NCBI RefSeq assembly: GCF_002119725.1
Contig: NZ_CP021109.1
Coordinates: 3,224,001-3,288,000 of the forward strand
Length of the DNA stretch: 64,000 nucleotides
Source: Bordetella genomosp. 9
GTDB lineage: Bacteria; Pseudomonadota; Gammaproteobacteria; Burkholderiales; Burkholderiaceae_B
Direction: 5' to 3'
The position numbers were made by a program, and so were the translations under genes. Positions 17,283 through 27,021 of this stretch are shown here, in pieces. How positions within the stretch are numbered: position 1 is the first letter of the stretch; each line of letters begins with the position of its first letter. The notes beneath the pieces were generated by a model. The model saw nothing but the letters and a program-made list of their open reading frames with translations. It was not told where the DNA came from and did not search any database.

Positions 17283-19076
17283 TTATTTGTCTTCAACCTG
17301 CAGGATCGCCAGGAAGGCTTCCTGTGGAATTTCGACGCTGCCGACTTGCTTCATGCGTTTCTTGCCGGCCTTCTGCTTTTCCAGCAGCTTCTTTTTGCGC
17401 GTGATGTCGCCGCCATAGCACTTGGCAAGCACGTTCTTGCGCAAGGCCTTGACGTTTTCCCGGGCGATCACTTCCGCGCCGATCGCGGCCTGGATGGCAA
17501 CATCGAACATCTGGCGCGGGATCAGCCCGCGCATGCGGCTCACGACCTCGCGCGCCCGATATCGTGCATTGCTGCGATGGACGATCATGGACAAGGCATC
17601 GACCTTGTCGCCGTTGATCAACAGATCGACCCGCACCACGTCGGCCGACCGGTATTCCAGGAACTCATAATCCATGGACGCATAACCGCGCGACACGGAT
17701 TTCAGTTTGTCGAAGAAATCAAGGACGATTTCCGCCAGCGGAATTTCGTACACCAAATGCACCTGCCGGCCGTGATAGCTCATATTGACCTGCACGCCGC
17801 GTTTGTTGTTGCACAGCGTCATCACCGGGCCGACATATTCCTGCGGCATGAACAACGTCACTTTGACGATGGGCTCGCGGATATCCGCGATTTTGCCCAC
17901 TTCCGGCATGCGTGACGGGCTTTCGATGCTAAGGACCTGGCCGTCGCGCTGTTCGACCTCATAAACCACCGAAGGGGCGGTGGTAATGATGTCCATGTCG
18001 AATTCGCGCTCCAGGCGTTCCTGCACGATCTCCATGTGCAGCAGCCCCAGGAAACCGCAACGGAATCCAAAACCCAGCGCCTGCGAGACCTCGGGTTCGA
18101 ACATCAGCGCGGCGTCGTTCAGCTTGAGTTTTTCAAGCGAGTCGCGCAACTGGTCATACTCGCTGCTTTCCACCGGGTACAACCCGGCAAACACCTGCGG
18201 CTTGACTTCCTTGAACCCGGGCAGCGGCGCGGCCGCGGGCTGGCCCGCCAGCGTTACGGTATCGCCCACCTTGGCGTGCGCCAGCTCCTTGATGCCGGCG
18301 ATCACGAAACCCACCTCGCCGGCGCTTAGCATGGTGCGCTGCACGGACTTGGGGGTAAAAACGCCGACCTGCTCGCACAAATGCGTGGCACCGGACGCCA
18401 TCAGCAGGATCTTGTCCTTGGGCCGCAAGACGCCGTTGACGATGCGCACCAGCATCACCACGCCGACATAGTTATCGAACCACGAGTCGACGATCAGCGC
18501 CTGCAGCGGCTGGTCGGGGCTGCCCTTGGGGGGCGGCACCTTGCTGACGATCGATTCCAGGATGTCGTCGATCCCCATCCCGGTCTTGGCGCTGGCCGCG
18601 ATGGCCTCGGACGCGTCGATGCCGATCACGTCCTCGATTTCCTGGCGCGCGCCCTCGGGATCGGCCTGCGGCAAATCCATCTTGTTCAAGACCGGCACCA
18701 CTTCGACGCCAAGTTCTATGGCCGTATAGCAGTTCGCGACGGTCTGCGCCTCTACCCCTTGCGAGGCATCGACCACCAGCAGCGCGCCCTCGCAAGCCGA
18801 CAGCGAGCGGCTGACCTCGTAGGAAAAGTCGACGTGCCCCGGGGTGTCGATGAGGTTCAGGTTGTACACCTGCCCGTCGCGCGCCTGGTATTGCAGCGCC
18901 GCCGTCTGCGCCTTGATGGTGATCCCGCGCTCGCGCTCGATGTCCATCGAATCGAGCACCTGCGCCGACATTTCCCGGTCCTGCAACCCTCCGCAGCGCT
19001 GGATCAGACGGTCGGCCAGCGTCGATTTGCCGTGATCGATGTGGGCGATGATCGAAAAATTGCGGATATGCTGCAT
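17283..19076 (-). CDS. lepA: Elongation factor 4 (LepA) GTPase
   Basis: A 597-residue translational GTPase that back-translocates or remodels stalled ribosomes. It starts [19 protein letters not shown], with the P-loop at about residues 11-18, then DTPGHVDF and NKMDLP. The typical LepA C-terminus is present ([18 protein letters not shown]). ATG 19076 gives the family length; an upstream extension to 19199 would run through a hairpin and the mucD end. The sequence before the ATG is pyrimidine-rich with no Shine-Dalgarno site, and a 13-bp perfect hairpin lies about 35 bp upstream. Confidence 0.95.
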   Translation of the reverse strand: MQHIRNFSIIAHIDHGKSTLADRLIQRCGGLQDREMSAQVLDSMDIERERGITIKAQTAALQYQARDGQVYNLNLIDTPGHVDFSYEVSRSLSACEGALLVVDASQGVEAQTVANCYTAIELGVEVVPVLNKMDLPQADPEGARQEIEDVIGIDASEAIAASAKTGMGIDDILESIVSKVPPPKGSPDQPLQALIVDSWFDNYVGVVMLVRIVNGVLRPKDKILLMASGATHLCEQVGVFTPKSVQRTMLSAGEVGFVIAGIKELAHAKVGDTVTLAGQPAAAPLPGFKEVKPQVFAGLYPVESSEYDQLRDSLEKLKLNDAALMFEPEVSQALGFGFRCGFLGLLHMEIVQERLEREFDMDIITTAPSVVYEVEQRDGQVLSIESPSRMPEVGKIADIREPIVKVTLFMPQEYVGPVMTLCNNKRGVQVNMSYHGRQVHLVYEIPLAEIVLDFFDKLKSVSRGYASMDYEFLEYRSADVVRVDLLINGDKVDALSMIVHRSNARYRAREVVSRMRGLIPRQMFDVAIQAAIGAEVIARENVKALRKNVLAKCYGGDITRKKKLLEKQKAGKKRMKQVGSVEIPQEAFLAILQVEDK

Positions 19077-19110
19077 GGATGTCGGGAAGGAAGGAGTCAG
19101 GTGCACCAAT

Positions 19111-19139
19111 AAGGAGGGGGCGCCAAGCGCCCCCTCCTT
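19111..19139 (-). terminator. Perfect 13-bp hairpin between mucD and lepA
   Basis: AAGGAGGGGGCGC, a 3-nt loop, then the exact complement GCGCCCCCTCCTT. In the mucD direction it is followed by ATTGG, so the T tract is poor. It lies 33 bp after the mucD stop and 35 bp before the lepA start. It may end or attenuate the sigma-E operon transcript, or act as a processing and stability element that lets lepA-lepB-rnc be expressed separately. Confidence 0.6.
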
Positions 19140-19171
19140 GCGGCAACCAGCGATTTTAGCCGGTCTTGGAC

Positions 19172-20641
19172 CTACTTGCCGGGCTGGATGACCACCCACT
19201 GCGTCTGGTCGCCCCGCCGCACCAGCAACGGGATGGGCTTGCTCTTGTCGGCCTTGCCGGCTGCCTGCACGTACTGGTCCGGACCGGTGATATCGGTATC
19301 GCCGAGCGCGAGCACGATGTCGCCTTCCTGGATGCCGGCCTGCGCTGCCTGGCCGTCGGCGGAACGGACCATGACGCCGCCCTTGATCTTCAGCTTGGAT
19401 TGCGTGGCGGTGGGGACGGGGACCACGGTCAGACCCAGTGCGCTGGAGGACGCCGGCTCCTTCTGCGGCGGGGATTTTTCCGTCGCCGGGGCCTTGGGCT
19501 GGGGCAGCTCGGCCACCTTCACGCTGAGCGTGACGTTCCTGCCCTTGCGCCAGACCTGCAGCGGGGCCACGGTGCCGGGCTTGGTCTCGCCGACCATGCG
19601 GGGCAGGTCCGACCAGCGGGCAATCGGCTTGTTGTTGAAGCGCAGGATGACGTCGCCCGGCTGCACGCCCGCCGCGTCGGCGGGGCTGTCGGCCTCGACG
19701 CTGCTCACCAGGGCGCCTTCCGCCCGGCTCAGCCCCAGCGCCGTGGCGACCTCGTTGGTCACCTCGCCAATTTGCACGCCGATACGGCCGCGCGTCACCT
19801 TGCCCGTGGCGCGCAATTCCTCGACCACGCGCATCACTTCATCGATCGGGATGGCCAGGGAAATCCCCATGAACCCGCCGCTGCGGGACACGATCTGCGA
19901 GTTGATGCCGATGACCTCGCCGGACAGGTTGAGCAGCGGGCCGCCGGAGTTGCCCGGGTTCACCGCCACATCGGTCTGGATGAAGGGCAGGTAGTCGCCG
20001 GTGTCGCGATTGATGGCGCTGACGATACCGGCCGTGACGGTGGAATCCAGGCCGAATGGCGAACCGATGGCGAGCACCCACTGGCCTTTCTTGATCTTGC
20101 TGTCGTCGCCAATGGGCAGGAACGGCATGTCCTTGGCATCGATTTTCAGAAGCGCGATGTCGGTACGCTCGTCGGTGCCGATGACCTTGGCCTTGAATTC
20201 GCGGCCGTCGGTCAGCGTCACGAAGATATCGGTCGCATCGCTGACGACGTGGTTATTGGTCAGGATGTACCCGTCGGCCGAGATGAAGAAGCCGGATCCG
20301 ACGCCGCGCGGAACGGTGCGTTCCTGCGGCTGCTGGGGCTGGGGCTGGCGGTCGCGCGGGCGGCCGGGCAGCTCGGGCATGCCCGGCGGCTGGAAGTCGG
20401 GCCCGAAGAAAAAGCGGAACAGGTCATAAGGATCCTGAGGTCCGCTGCGTACGGGCACGGTGGCCGTCGTGCGGATGTTGACCACGGCAGGATCGGCCTT
20501 TTCCACGATGGCGCTGAAATCCGGAACCATCATGGTGGGCGCGGCCGTCCCGGTCGGCGCGGCGTGGGCCGCGCCGCCGAGGGCGACGCCGACGGCCAGG
20601 AATACACCGGCGGCGAATTTCGACACGGTAGACAGATTCAT
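19172..20641 (-). CDS. mucD: Periplasmic serine protease MucD (DegP/HtrA family)
   Basis: A 489-residue HtrA-type protease and chaperone that clears misfolded envelope proteins. The signal peptide covers residues 1-27 (AHAAP cleavage region). The catalytic triad is H131 (TNNHVV), D161 (TDIALL) and S232 (GNSGGP). Two PDZ domains follow (about 255-350 and 400-480). A proline- and glutamine-rich linker near residues 85-108 lies before the protease core. It is the fourth gene of the rpoE-rseA-rseB-mucD set, the same order as algU-mucA-mucB-mucD in Pseudomonas, and is expected to be under sigma-E control. Confidence 0.95.
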   Translation of the reverse strand: MNLSTVSKFAAGVFLAVGVALGGAAHAAPTGTAAPTMMVPDFSAIVEKADPAVVNIRTTATVPVRSGPQDPYDLFRFFFGPDFQPPGMPELPGRPRDRQPQPQQPQERTVPRGVGSGFFISADGYILTNNHVVSDATDIFVTLTDGREFKAKVIGTDERTDIALLKIDAKDMPFLPIGDDSKIKKGQWVLAIGSPFGLDSTVTAGIVSAINRDTGDYLPFIQTDVAVNPGNSGGPLLNLSGEVIGINSQIVSRSGGFMGISLAIPIDEVMRVVEELRATGKVTRGRIGVQIGEVTNEVATALGLSRAEGALVSSVEADSPADAAGVQPGDVILRFNNKPIARWSDLPRMVGETKPGTVAPLQVWRKGRNVTLSVKVAELPQPKAPATEKSPPQKEPASSSALGLTVVPVPTATQSKLKIKGGVMVRSADGQAAQAGIQEGDIVLALGDTDITGPDQYVQAAGKADKSKPIPLLVRRGDQTQWVVIQPGK

Positions 20642-20679
20642 TCGATACTCCGCGCAAGCCCCTATGGGGCGTCTGCTGT

Positions 20680-21786
20680 TTATTTGGGCGCCTGGACCGG
20701 CGGAACGTACTCGGTGGCCTTGGCCAGCCGTTCCAGGGTCGGAGCCGGCACCTCCCCGAGCACGGTCACCCAAAAGTCCGCAACCCGCATGCCGTAGACA
20801 TTGACCGGGCCGCGCCGGTACGCGCCCTGCGCCTGGCGCCGATTGCGCTTTTTATCATACGGTTCGATGAAGACAGAGATCGCGGCCAAGCCGTCGGAGA
20901 GCACCAGCTGGCTGACGGGCTCGCCGTGCGTCATGGTGCGCGCCACTTGCGACACCGGCGCGAAACCCGGCGGGAACGGGATGCGCCATCCCTGCGCCGC
21001 CAGGTCCACCGGCTGCATGGCGCCCTGCTGCACCTTCCAGTCCTTGGTGCTCCAGCGCGACTCCAGCTGCTGCGGATCGACCGCAGGGCCCAGGCGCAGG
21101 GCCGTGAACGCCACCTGTTCCACCACCGTCGCGGCGTTGGACAGCGTCTGCGCCTTCAGCAGCAAGTCGTTTTCGGTGTCCGCGCACAGGCGGTAGCCGT
21201 AGCGGTCCTTGTCCAGGGGTTCGATGGTAATGATGCGGCATTCGCGCCCAGCAACCCGGTGCGGCGCCGCCTGCATCAGCACCCGGTAGTGCTTGGTCAC
21301 CGCCGCCGGGGCGCCCACCAGAAGCCCCGGAAACTGATCGGAGCGCTTGTGCTGAATCAACACGGTCTTGCGCGCCGGCACCAGGCACTGGATGTCGTCG
21401 TTGTGGCGCAGATACTCACGGGGCTGGCCGTCCAGCACCTCGATGCGTTCGCGTTCCCCGCTGCCATCCACCACATGGACGATGCGCGAGGACTGGATGG
21501 TTTCACCTTGCTGGTAGGTAAAAATGCCCGCATAGTCCAGCTTGCCGGCCGCGTCCTGGATGCGGCCCAGGAGCGCCTGGGCTTCCGGCTCCGGGACGGG
21601 CACCGGCACGCTGGCATGAGCGGGACCGGGCTGGGCGTGCGCCAGGCCCGTGCCGACGGCGATCACGAGCGCGGCCGCGGCGGTCAGCGATGCCGCGCCG
21701 CGGCCTGCTCTTGCACACGCGGCCGCCACCGGACCGGCAAATGGCAACCACCGCAACGGCTGGACGACGGCCGGCGCAAACGTCAT
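20680..21786 (-). CDS. rseB: Sigma-E regulatory protein RseB/MucB
   Basis: A 368-residue periplasmic protein with a long signal region (cleavage near AHA at 49-51). The mature part has the two RseB domains: a lipoprotein-carrier-like N-terminal domain with AGKLDYAGIFTYQQG and RIEVLDGQPRE, and a C-terminal domain with MRVADFWVTVLGEVPAPTL. RseB binds RseA and shields it from proteolysis until it senses LPS or misfolded outer-membrane proteins. ATG 21786 overlaps the rseA stop as ATGA. mucD starts 38 bp after its stop. Confidence 0.9.
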   Translation of the reverse strand: MTFAPAVVQPLRWLPFAGPVAAACARAGRGAASLTAAAALVIAVGTGLAHAQPGPAHASVPVPVPEPEAQALLGRIQDAAGKLDYAGIFTYQQGETIQSSRIVHVVDGSGERERIEVLDGQPREYLRHNDDIQCLVPARKTVLIQHKRSDQFPGLLVGAPAAVTKHYRVLMQAAPHRVAGRECRIITIEPLDKDRYGYRLCADTENDLLLKAQTLSNAATVVEQVAFTALRLGPAVDPQQLESRWSTKDWKVQQGAMQPVDLAAQGWRIPFPPGFAPVSQVARTMTHGEPVSQLVLSDGLAAISVFIEPYDKKRNRRQAQGAYRRGPVNVYGMRVADFWVTVLGEVPAPTLERLAKATEYVPPVQAPK

Positions 21787-22304
21787 CAGCGGCCCGCTCC
21801 GATATCGAAAGACACCTGGCGGATGGCCGAAGGGCCGGCCAGCTGGCGATGGGCTTCCAGATAGTCGCTGAGACTGGGATCGTCGGCCGCCGACGTACTG
21901 GCATCGGCGATCACGCGCGTATCGGCCGTGGGTGCGTCGCTGGTGCCGGCCATGAAAGGCTGGGCTACCCAGGCGACCGAAGCCACGGCCGCGGCCACGG
22001 CAAAGCCGGACAGGCCGAAGCGCCACGCCGGACGCATCGCGCGGCGCCGGCGCGGAGCGACGATGGGCAACTCATTGGCCAACGCGGCGGACAACCGCGA
22101 TTGAAAGGCCTGCGACGGCCGGATGGACAGCTCAGAATTGCGCAGCACGTCCCCGATCAGGTGATAGGTATCCCAGGTTTCCTTGCCCTCGGCCACTTCC
22201 AGGCCGTCCAGCCATTCCTCGGTTCCCTCGCCGTCCATCCACGCCGACACCGATTCTTCCCAGCTGGTGTCTTCGGCGCGCGCGGTAGCAGACGATGTTT
22301 GCAT
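21786..22304 (-). CDS. rseA: Anti-sigma-E factor RseA/MucA
   Basis: A 172-residue single-pass membrane anti-sigma factor. The cytoplasmic N-terminal domain has ESVSAWMDGEGTEE and WDTYHLIGDVLRN, the RseA pattern that clamps sigma-E. The membrane helix lies at about residues 96-117, after RRRRAMRPAWR, followed by a short periplasmic domain ending at 172. Its gene is 12 bp after rpoE and overlaps rseB by 4 bp. Envelope stress should trigger its stepwise proteolysis by DegS/RseP-like proteases, which are not in the window. Confidence 0.9.
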   Translation of the reverse strand: MQTSSATARAEDTSWEESVSAWMDGEGTEEWLDGLEVAEGKETWDTYHLIGDVLRNSELSIRPSQAFQSRLSAALANELPIVAPRRRRAMRPAWRFGLSGFAVAAAVASVAWVAQPFMAGTSDAPTADTRVIADASTSAADDPSLSDYLEAHRQLAGPSAIRQVSFDIGAGR

Positions 22305-22316
22305 GACTCCAGCTCC

Positions 22317-22916
22317 TTACCAACGGCGATCGGCATCGTTGCCGAGCAGCGGCCGCAGGCGTGCGGCGACGGCCTCGCGGGCCCGGAAGATGCGCGACCG
22401 CACCGTACCGATGGGGCAACCCATGCTCTGCGCGATGTCTTCGTAACTCATACCTTCGATTTCCCGGAGGACGATAGCCGTACGTAATTCCTCGGGCAAG
22501 TCCTGAATGGCCGCATTGACGGTTTCCGCGATTTCGCGGCTGGCCACCATGGATTCCGGGGTACTGATATCGCTTAGGTTGTCCGTTTCGTTAAAAGTTT
22601 CACCGTCCTCATTTTCGACGGCGTTCGGCGCGCTGGGCCTGCGTCCCGACGACGCCAGCCAGTTGCGGGCCGTATTGATGGCGATACGGTACAGCCAGGT
22701 ATAGAACGCGCTTTCGCCGCGGAATTGCGGCAGCGCACGATAGGCCTTGATGAAGGCCTCCTGCGCGACGTCTTCGATTTCGGCGGGATCCCGGATCATC
22801 CGGGAAAGCAGACGCATGATCTTGCGCTGGTACTTGAGCACCAGCAGATCGAACGCCTTTTTGTCGCCGCGCTGGACGCGCGCGACCAGTTCGGCATCGA
22901 TGTCGCGCTCCGTCAT
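22317..22916 (-). CDS. rpoE: RNA polymerase sigma factor RpoE (AlgU-like)
   Basis: A 199-residue ECF sigma factor of the RpoE/AlgU group. Region 2 covers about residues 25-95 (FDLLVLKYQRKIMRLLSRM, then DVAQEAFIKAYRALPQFRG). Region 4, with a helix-turn-helix, lies at about 135-185 (LPEELRTAIVLREIEG, SYEDIAQSMGCPIGTVRSR). It drives envelope-stress genes including mucD. ATG 22916 overlaps the stop of the upstream YgfX-like gene as ATGA, so rpoE translation may depend on that gene. The preferred start gives the usual length; an extension to 23015 lies inside the upstream gene. Confidence 0.95.
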   Translation of the reverse strand: MTERDIDAELVARVQRGDKKAFDLLVLKYQRKIMRLLSRMIRDPAEIEDVAQEAFIKAYRALPQFRGESAFYTWLYRIAINTARNWLASSGRRPSAPNAVENEDGETFNETDNLSDISTPESMVASREIAETVNAAIQDLPEELRTAIVLREIEGMSYEDIAQSMGCPIGTVRSRIFRAREAVAARLRPLLGNDADRRW

Positions 22917-23422
22917 GACGCCCTCGGAGAGGGCGCCGCCGGCGCGCGGCGCAGGCGGCGCGACGCAAGCAGGCAGACCCGGCGCCAGGCCGGCGCCGGA
23001 AGCGCGTCCCGCCAAACGGTCAACGTAACGAAATGGAAGCGTGGCGGCGTCGCCGCTTCGCCGGCCGCCGGGTCATGCTCCGCACCGGCGTGCAGGCGGG
23101 CGCGCAGGGTGAGCCAGCGGGGACCGCGCCACAACGCGACCCAGTCCGCCGGCTGCCAGCCTTGCCGCATGCGCAGGTGGACGGCGCCGTCGCGGTCGAT
23201 GCGGATGGCGCGGACGGCGCGGCGCCGACGCAGCGGGCCGTGCAGACAGCCCGCCAGGGCCGCCAGCGCCAGGGCCACGCCGCAGGCAGCCAGCGGATGC
23301 AGACCCTGCCAGGACAGGGCGCCCAGTACGGCAAGCGTCGCGGCTGCCGTGACGGCGCCGTCCAGCCACGCGGCCCCGCGCGGCCGCACTACCGGTACGC
23401 GCAACGTCCAGTCAGGGTGCAC
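22913..23422 (-). CDS. YgfX (CptA)-like small inner-membrane protein
   Basis: A 169-residue protein with two adjacent membrane helices (about 20-38 and 41-61), then RRRRAVRAIRIDRDGAVHL and a C-terminal soluble part with FVTLTVWRDALP. The topology (short N-terminus, helical hairpin, beta-rich tail with a basic junction) resembles E. coli YgfX/CptA, the proposed partner of SdhE; the similarity is structural and weak in sequence. It starts 10 bp after fabF and its stop overlaps the rpoE start by 4 bp. This coupling to the sigma-factor gene is the main clue. It could instead be a sensor or co-factor for the envelope response. Not firmly identified. Confidence 0.65.
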   Translation of the reverse strand: MHPDWTLRVPVVRPRGAAWLDGAVTAAATLAVLGALSWQGLHPLAACGVALALAALAGCLHGPLRRRRAVRAIRIDRDGAVHLRMRQGWQPADWVALWRGPRWLTLRARLHAGAEHDPAAGEAATPPRFHFVTLTVWRDALPAPAWRRVCLLASRRLRRAPAAPSPRAS

Positions 23423-23432
23423 GCACGCTCCC

Positions 23433-24662
23433 TTAGACTCGCCGTACCGCCATCGACCCGTTGGTGCCGCCGAATCCGAAGGAATTCGACAACCCGACGT
23501 TGATCGTCATCTCGCGAGCCTCGTTGGCGCAGTAATCCAGGTCGCACTCGGGGTCCTGATTGAACAGGTTGATCGTCGGCGGCGAAACCTGGTGATAAAC
23601 GGCCAGGGTCGTGAAGACGGCCTCGATGCCGCCGGCGGCGCCGAGCAGATGGCCCGTCATGGACTTGGTGGAATTGACCACCAGCTTGCGGGCGTGGTCG
23701 CCGAACGCAAGCTTCAGCGCGTCCGACTCGTTCTTGTCGCCCAGCGGCGTGGAGGTGCCGTGCGCGTTCACGTATTGGACGTCTTCCGGGTTCAGGCCGC
23801 CGTTGCGCAGGGCGTTGACGATGCCCCGGCGCGGACCGTCCTTGTCCGGCGCGGTAATGTGGTACGCATCGGAACTCATGCCGTAGCCGACGAACTCGCC
23901 ATAGATACGCGCGCCGCGCTTCTTGGCGTGTTCGTACTCCTCCAGCACGACGACCCCCGCGCCCTCGCCCAGCACGAAGCCGTCGCGGTCGCGGTCCCAG
24001 GGACGGGAAGCGGTGGTGGGGTCGTCGTTACGGGTGGACAGCGCGCGCATCGCGGCGAAGCCGCCGATACCCAGGGGCGAAACGGTCGATTCCGCGCCGC
24101 CGGCGATCATGACGTCGGCGTCGCCGTATTCGATCATGCGGGCCGAATCGCCGATGCTGTGCAGCCCGGTCGTGCACGCGGAAACCACCGCGTAGCTGGG
24201 TCCCTTGAACCCGTACTTGATGGACAGCTGGCCGGAGATCAGATTGATCAGCGCGCCGGGAACGAAGAACGGCGAAATGCGGCGGGGGCCGCGTTCCAAC
24301 AGATCGGTCTGGGTCTCCTCGATACGGGGCAGGCCGCCGATGCCGGAGCCGATGATCACGCCGATGCGTTCCGCATTGGCCTCGGTCACTTCCAGCCCGC
24401 TGTCGCGCCAGGCCTGCACGCCCGCCGCCAGCCCGTAATGGATGAAGGTATCCATCTGGCGGGCTTCCTTGGCGGGCAGATACTGCGTGACGTCGAAGTC
24501 GCGCACCTCGCCCGCGATGTGGGTGGTCAGCGCCGAAGGATCGAAACGGGTAATGCGGCCAATGCCGGAACGTCCGTTGACGATATTGTCCCAGGCGGTA
24601 GGCACGTCATTGCCCACGGGGGACACGATGCCGAGTCCGGTGATGACGACGCGTCGTTTCAC
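23433..24662 (-). CDS. fabF: Beta-ketoacyl-ACP synthase II
   Basis: A 409-residue KAS II, which condenses malonyl-ACP with growing acyl-ACP chains and sets membrane unsaturation with temperature. The catalytic triad is C163 (SACTTGLHSIG), H301 (NAHGTSTPLGD) and H338 (KSMTGHLLGAAG). Length and motif spacing match E. coli FabF. It lies after acpP with 178 bp between, a gap that contains GC-rich hairpins, and is followed closely by the YgfX-like gene and rpoE. Confidence 0.96.
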   Translation of the reverse strand: MKRRVVITGLGIVSPVGNDVPTAWDNIVNGRSGIGRITRFDPSALTTHIAGEVRDFDVTQYLPAKEARQMDTFIHYGLAAGVQAWRDSGLEVTEANAERIGVIIGSGIGGLPRIEETQTDLLERGPRRISPFFVPGALINLISGQLSIKYGFKGPSYAVVSACTTGLHSIGDSARMIEYGDADVMIAGGAESTVSPLGIGGFAAMRALSTRNDDPTTASRPWDRDRDGFVLGEGAGVVVLEEYEHAKKRGARIYGEFVGYGMSSDAYHITAPDKDGPRRGIVNALRNGGLNPEDVQYVNAHGTSTPLGDKNESDALKLAFGDHARKLVVNSTKSMTGHLLGAAGGIEAVFTTLAVYHQVSPPTINLFNQDPECDLDYCANEAREMTINVGLSNSFGFGGTNGSMAVRRV

Positions 24663-24728
24663 GGATGACTCCTAAACAGACAAAAGAAAGGCGGTTTGGA
24701 ATATGCCGCATGCGCGGAGGACGGCGCC

Positions 24729-24767
24729 GCGGGGCTGGCGGTCGCCGCCCCGCGCGGTATCCGCGCG
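24729..24767 (-). other. GC-rich hairpins in the acpP-fabF gap
   Basis: Two inverted repeats sit between acpP and fabF: GCGGGGC pairing with GCCCCGC (24729-24753), and CGCGCGG-TAT-CCGCGCG (24751-24767). They could allow the very high acpP transcript level to differ from that of fabF by attenuation or processing. There is no T tract, so this is only a suggestion. Confidence 0.35.
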
Positions 24768-24840
24768 GCATAATCCGAAAACCGCCCTGGTTCCTCGCGG
24801 GACGCGGAGGCGCCACTGCGCAAGGAGAAGGCTGATCGCG

Positions 24841-25080
24841 TTATTGCTTGCCGTGCGAATTGATGTACTCGATCGCTTGTTGCACGGTCGTGATTTTCTC
24901 GGCCTCTTCGTCGGGGATCTCGGTCTCGAACTCGTCTTCGAGGGCCATCACCAGCTCAACCATGTCGAGCGAATCGGCACCGAGGTCGTCAAGAAAGGAA
25001 GACTCGTTTTTGATCTCGGCGTCGTTGACGCCAAGTTGTTCAGCGACAATCTTCTTGACGCGCTGTTCGATGCTATCCAT
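24841..25080 (-). CDS. acpP: Acyl carrier protein
   Basis: A 79-residue acidic acyl carrier protein. The phosphopantetheine site is S37 in [11 protein letters not shown]. It starts [17 protein letters not shown] at ATG 25080 and ends INSHGKQ. All fatty-acid chains are built on it in the cytosol. The frame can be extended upstream to 25491 but overlaps fabG. It sits between fabG (209 bp upstream) and fabF, the standard order. Confidence 0.97.
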   Translation of the reverse strand: MDSIEQRVKKIVAEQLGVNDAEIKNESSFLDDLGADSLDMVELVMALEDEFETEIPDEEAEKITTVQQAIEYINSHGKQ

Positions 25081-25289
25081 GCAGATCTCCAATTGGGAAA
25101 AATCCCGCGAATTATAGCCAAGCGCAGCGTAATGCCAACGCCAGGCAAGTGACAAAAATGGATTCCCGACCGGAAGCCCGCTCGGGACACTAAGCGGCGC
25201 CGAAAGCGACGCCGGTACAGCGAACCGCGCGTGGGTTGCCGTGGCGGGTGCAAGAAGCAGGCCCGATCCCGGCGCGCCGGCGCGGCCGA

Positions 25290-26021
25290 TCACATATACA
25301 TGCCGCCGTTGACGTGCAGCGTCGTGCCGGTAATGTAACCGGCATGCGGACTCGCGAGGAACGCCACCGCATGAGCAATATCGGCCGGCGCACCCAGGCG
25401 GCCGGCCGGAATCTGCTGGAGCAGTGCCGCCGTCTGCGCCTCGCCCAGCACGCGGGTCATATCGGTATCGATGAAGCCGGGCGCCACGCAATTGACGGTA
25501 ATGTTGCGGCTGCCCAGCTCACGGGCCAGGGCGCGGCTCATGCCTGCCACGCCAGCCTTGGCGGCGGCGTAGTTCGCCTGCCCGGCATTGCCCATGGACC
25601 CCACAACGGACGTCACGTTGATGATCCGGCCCCAGCGCGCCTTCATCATGCCGCGCATGACGCCGCGCGAGAGCCGGAACACTGCCGCGAGATTCGTGTC
25701 GATGACCGCGTCCCAGTCCTCGTCTTTCATGCGCATGGCCAGGGTGTCGCGTGTGATCCCGGCATTGTTCACCAGGATATGCGGACCGCCTTCCTTGGCA
25801 AGGGCCTCGACCAGGGCGTCGCACGCCTGTGCGTCGGTCACGTCCAGTACCACGCCCCGCCCACCGAAGGGGGCGAGCGCTTCACCGATGGCCTCGGCGC
25901 CGGCCGCGGAAGTCGCGGTGCCTACGACGGTGGCGCCCCGCGAGGCCAGCTCATGGGCGATGGCCTTGCCGATCCCGCGCGTCGCGCCGGTCACCAGCGC
26001 GATCTTTCCTTGCAGTTCCAT
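25290..26021 (-). CDS. fabG: 3-oxoacyl-ACP reductase
   Basis: A 243-residue short-chain dehydrogenase that reduces 3-oxoacyl-ACP with NADPH. It has the nucleotide-binding [10 protein letters not shown] at 11-20, the NNAG motif at 85-88, S138, and the catalytic Y151 and K155 in [10 protein letters not shown]. The C-terminal [15 protein letters not shown] is typical. It starts 15 bp after the fabD stop and is followed by acpP, as in E. coli. Confidence 0.96.
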   Translation of the reverse strand: MELQGKIALVTGATRGIGKAIAHELASRGATVVGTATSAAGAEAIGEALAPFGGRGVVLDVTDAQACDALVEALAKEGGPHILVNNAGITRDTLAMRMKDEDWDAVIDTNLAAVFRLSRGVMRGMMKARWGRIINVTSVVGSMGNAGQANYAAAKAGVAGMSRALARELGSRNITVNCVAPGFIDTDMTRVLGEAQTAALLQQIPAGRLGAPADIAHAVAFLASPHAGYITGTTLHVNGGMYM

Positions 26022-26036
26022 GGAAACGCTTCCTTG

Positions 26037-26972
26037 TCAGTTTGCGGCCAGGGCCGTCAGCGCCGCGTCCAGCGACGCCGGGTCGTTGATTGCCAGCGCG
26101 GTAAGCTCGCCGTCGATGCGCTTGACCAGCCCCGTCAGCACCTTGCCCGGGCCGCATTCCACCACATGCGTCACGCCTTGCGCCTTCATCGCCTGGATGG
26201 TTTCCACCCAGCGCACGGGATGCCAGGCCTGGCGCACCAGCGCATCGCGCACCGCGGCCGGATCGGCCGGTGCGGCGACATCCACGTTGTTGATGACGGG
26301 AATGACCGGTGCAGAGAGCGGCGCCTCGGACAGAGCCTTGGCGAGGACCGCCGCAGCCGGTTCCAGCAGGCTGGAATGGAACGGCGCGGAAACCGGCAGC
26401 AGCAGCGCGCGCTTGGCGCCGGCCGCCTTGGCGGCCTCGCAGGCCCGCTCCACCGCCCCCTTGTGACCCGCGATGACGACTTGGGCCGGGGCATTGAAAT
26501 TGACCGCTTCGACGACTTCACCCTGCGCGCCCTGCTTACAGGCGGCGCGCACGGCGTCATCGTCCAGGCCCAGAATCGCAGCCATGGCGCCGGCCCCGAC
26601 CGGGACGGCGGCCTGCATCGCGTCCGCGCGGATGCGCACCAGCCGCACGGCGTCTTCGAGCCGCAGCGACTGTGCGGCGGTCAGCGCCGCGTACTCGCCC
26701 AGGCTGTGGCCCGCCACGACATCGGGCTGGCGGCCGCCCGCGGCACGCCAGGCCTCGAACATGGCGACGCCGGCCACCAGCATCGCGGGCTGCGTGTTGG
26801 TCGTGAGATTCAATTGTTCGGCGGGCCCCTGCGCGATAAGGGCCTCCAGATCCTGTTCCAGCGCGGCCGAGGCACGCTCCAGCGTATCGGCGACCGCGGC
26901 ATTGCCCCTCCAGGCGTCGAGCATGCCGACGGATTGCGAACCCTGGCCGGGAAATACGAAAGCGATTTTCAT
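26037..26972 (-). CDS. fabD: Malonyl-CoA:ACP transacylase
   Basis: A 311-residue transacylase that loads malonate onto ACP. It starts MKIAFVFPGQGSQSVGM; the catalytic Ser90 is in AGHSLGEYAAL and His199 in SAPFHSSLLEP. A conserved Gln (in FPGQGSQ) and Arg (VRIRADAMQ) complete the site. It lies 49 bp after fabH and 15 bp before fabG. Confidence 0.96.
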   Translation of the reverse strand: MKIAFVFPGQGSQSVGMLDAWRGNAAVADTLERASAALEQDLEALIAQGPAEQLNLTTNTQPAMLVAGVAMFEAWRAAGGRQPDVVAGHSLGEYAALTAAQSLRLEDAVRLVRIRADAMQAAVPVGAGAMAAILGLDDDAVRAACKQGAQGEVVEAVNFNAPAQVVIAGHKGAVERACEAAKAAGAKRALLLPVSAPFHSSLLEPAAAVLAKALSEAPLSAPVIPVINNVDVAAPADPAAVRDALVRQAWHPVRWVETIQAMKAQGVTHVVECGPGKVLTGLVKRIDGELTALAINDPASLDAALTALAAN

Positions 26973-27021
26973 CGTATGAGAGTGGAATTGTCGTTGGATT
27001 GCGAGGGCTGGCCGGCGGCCC

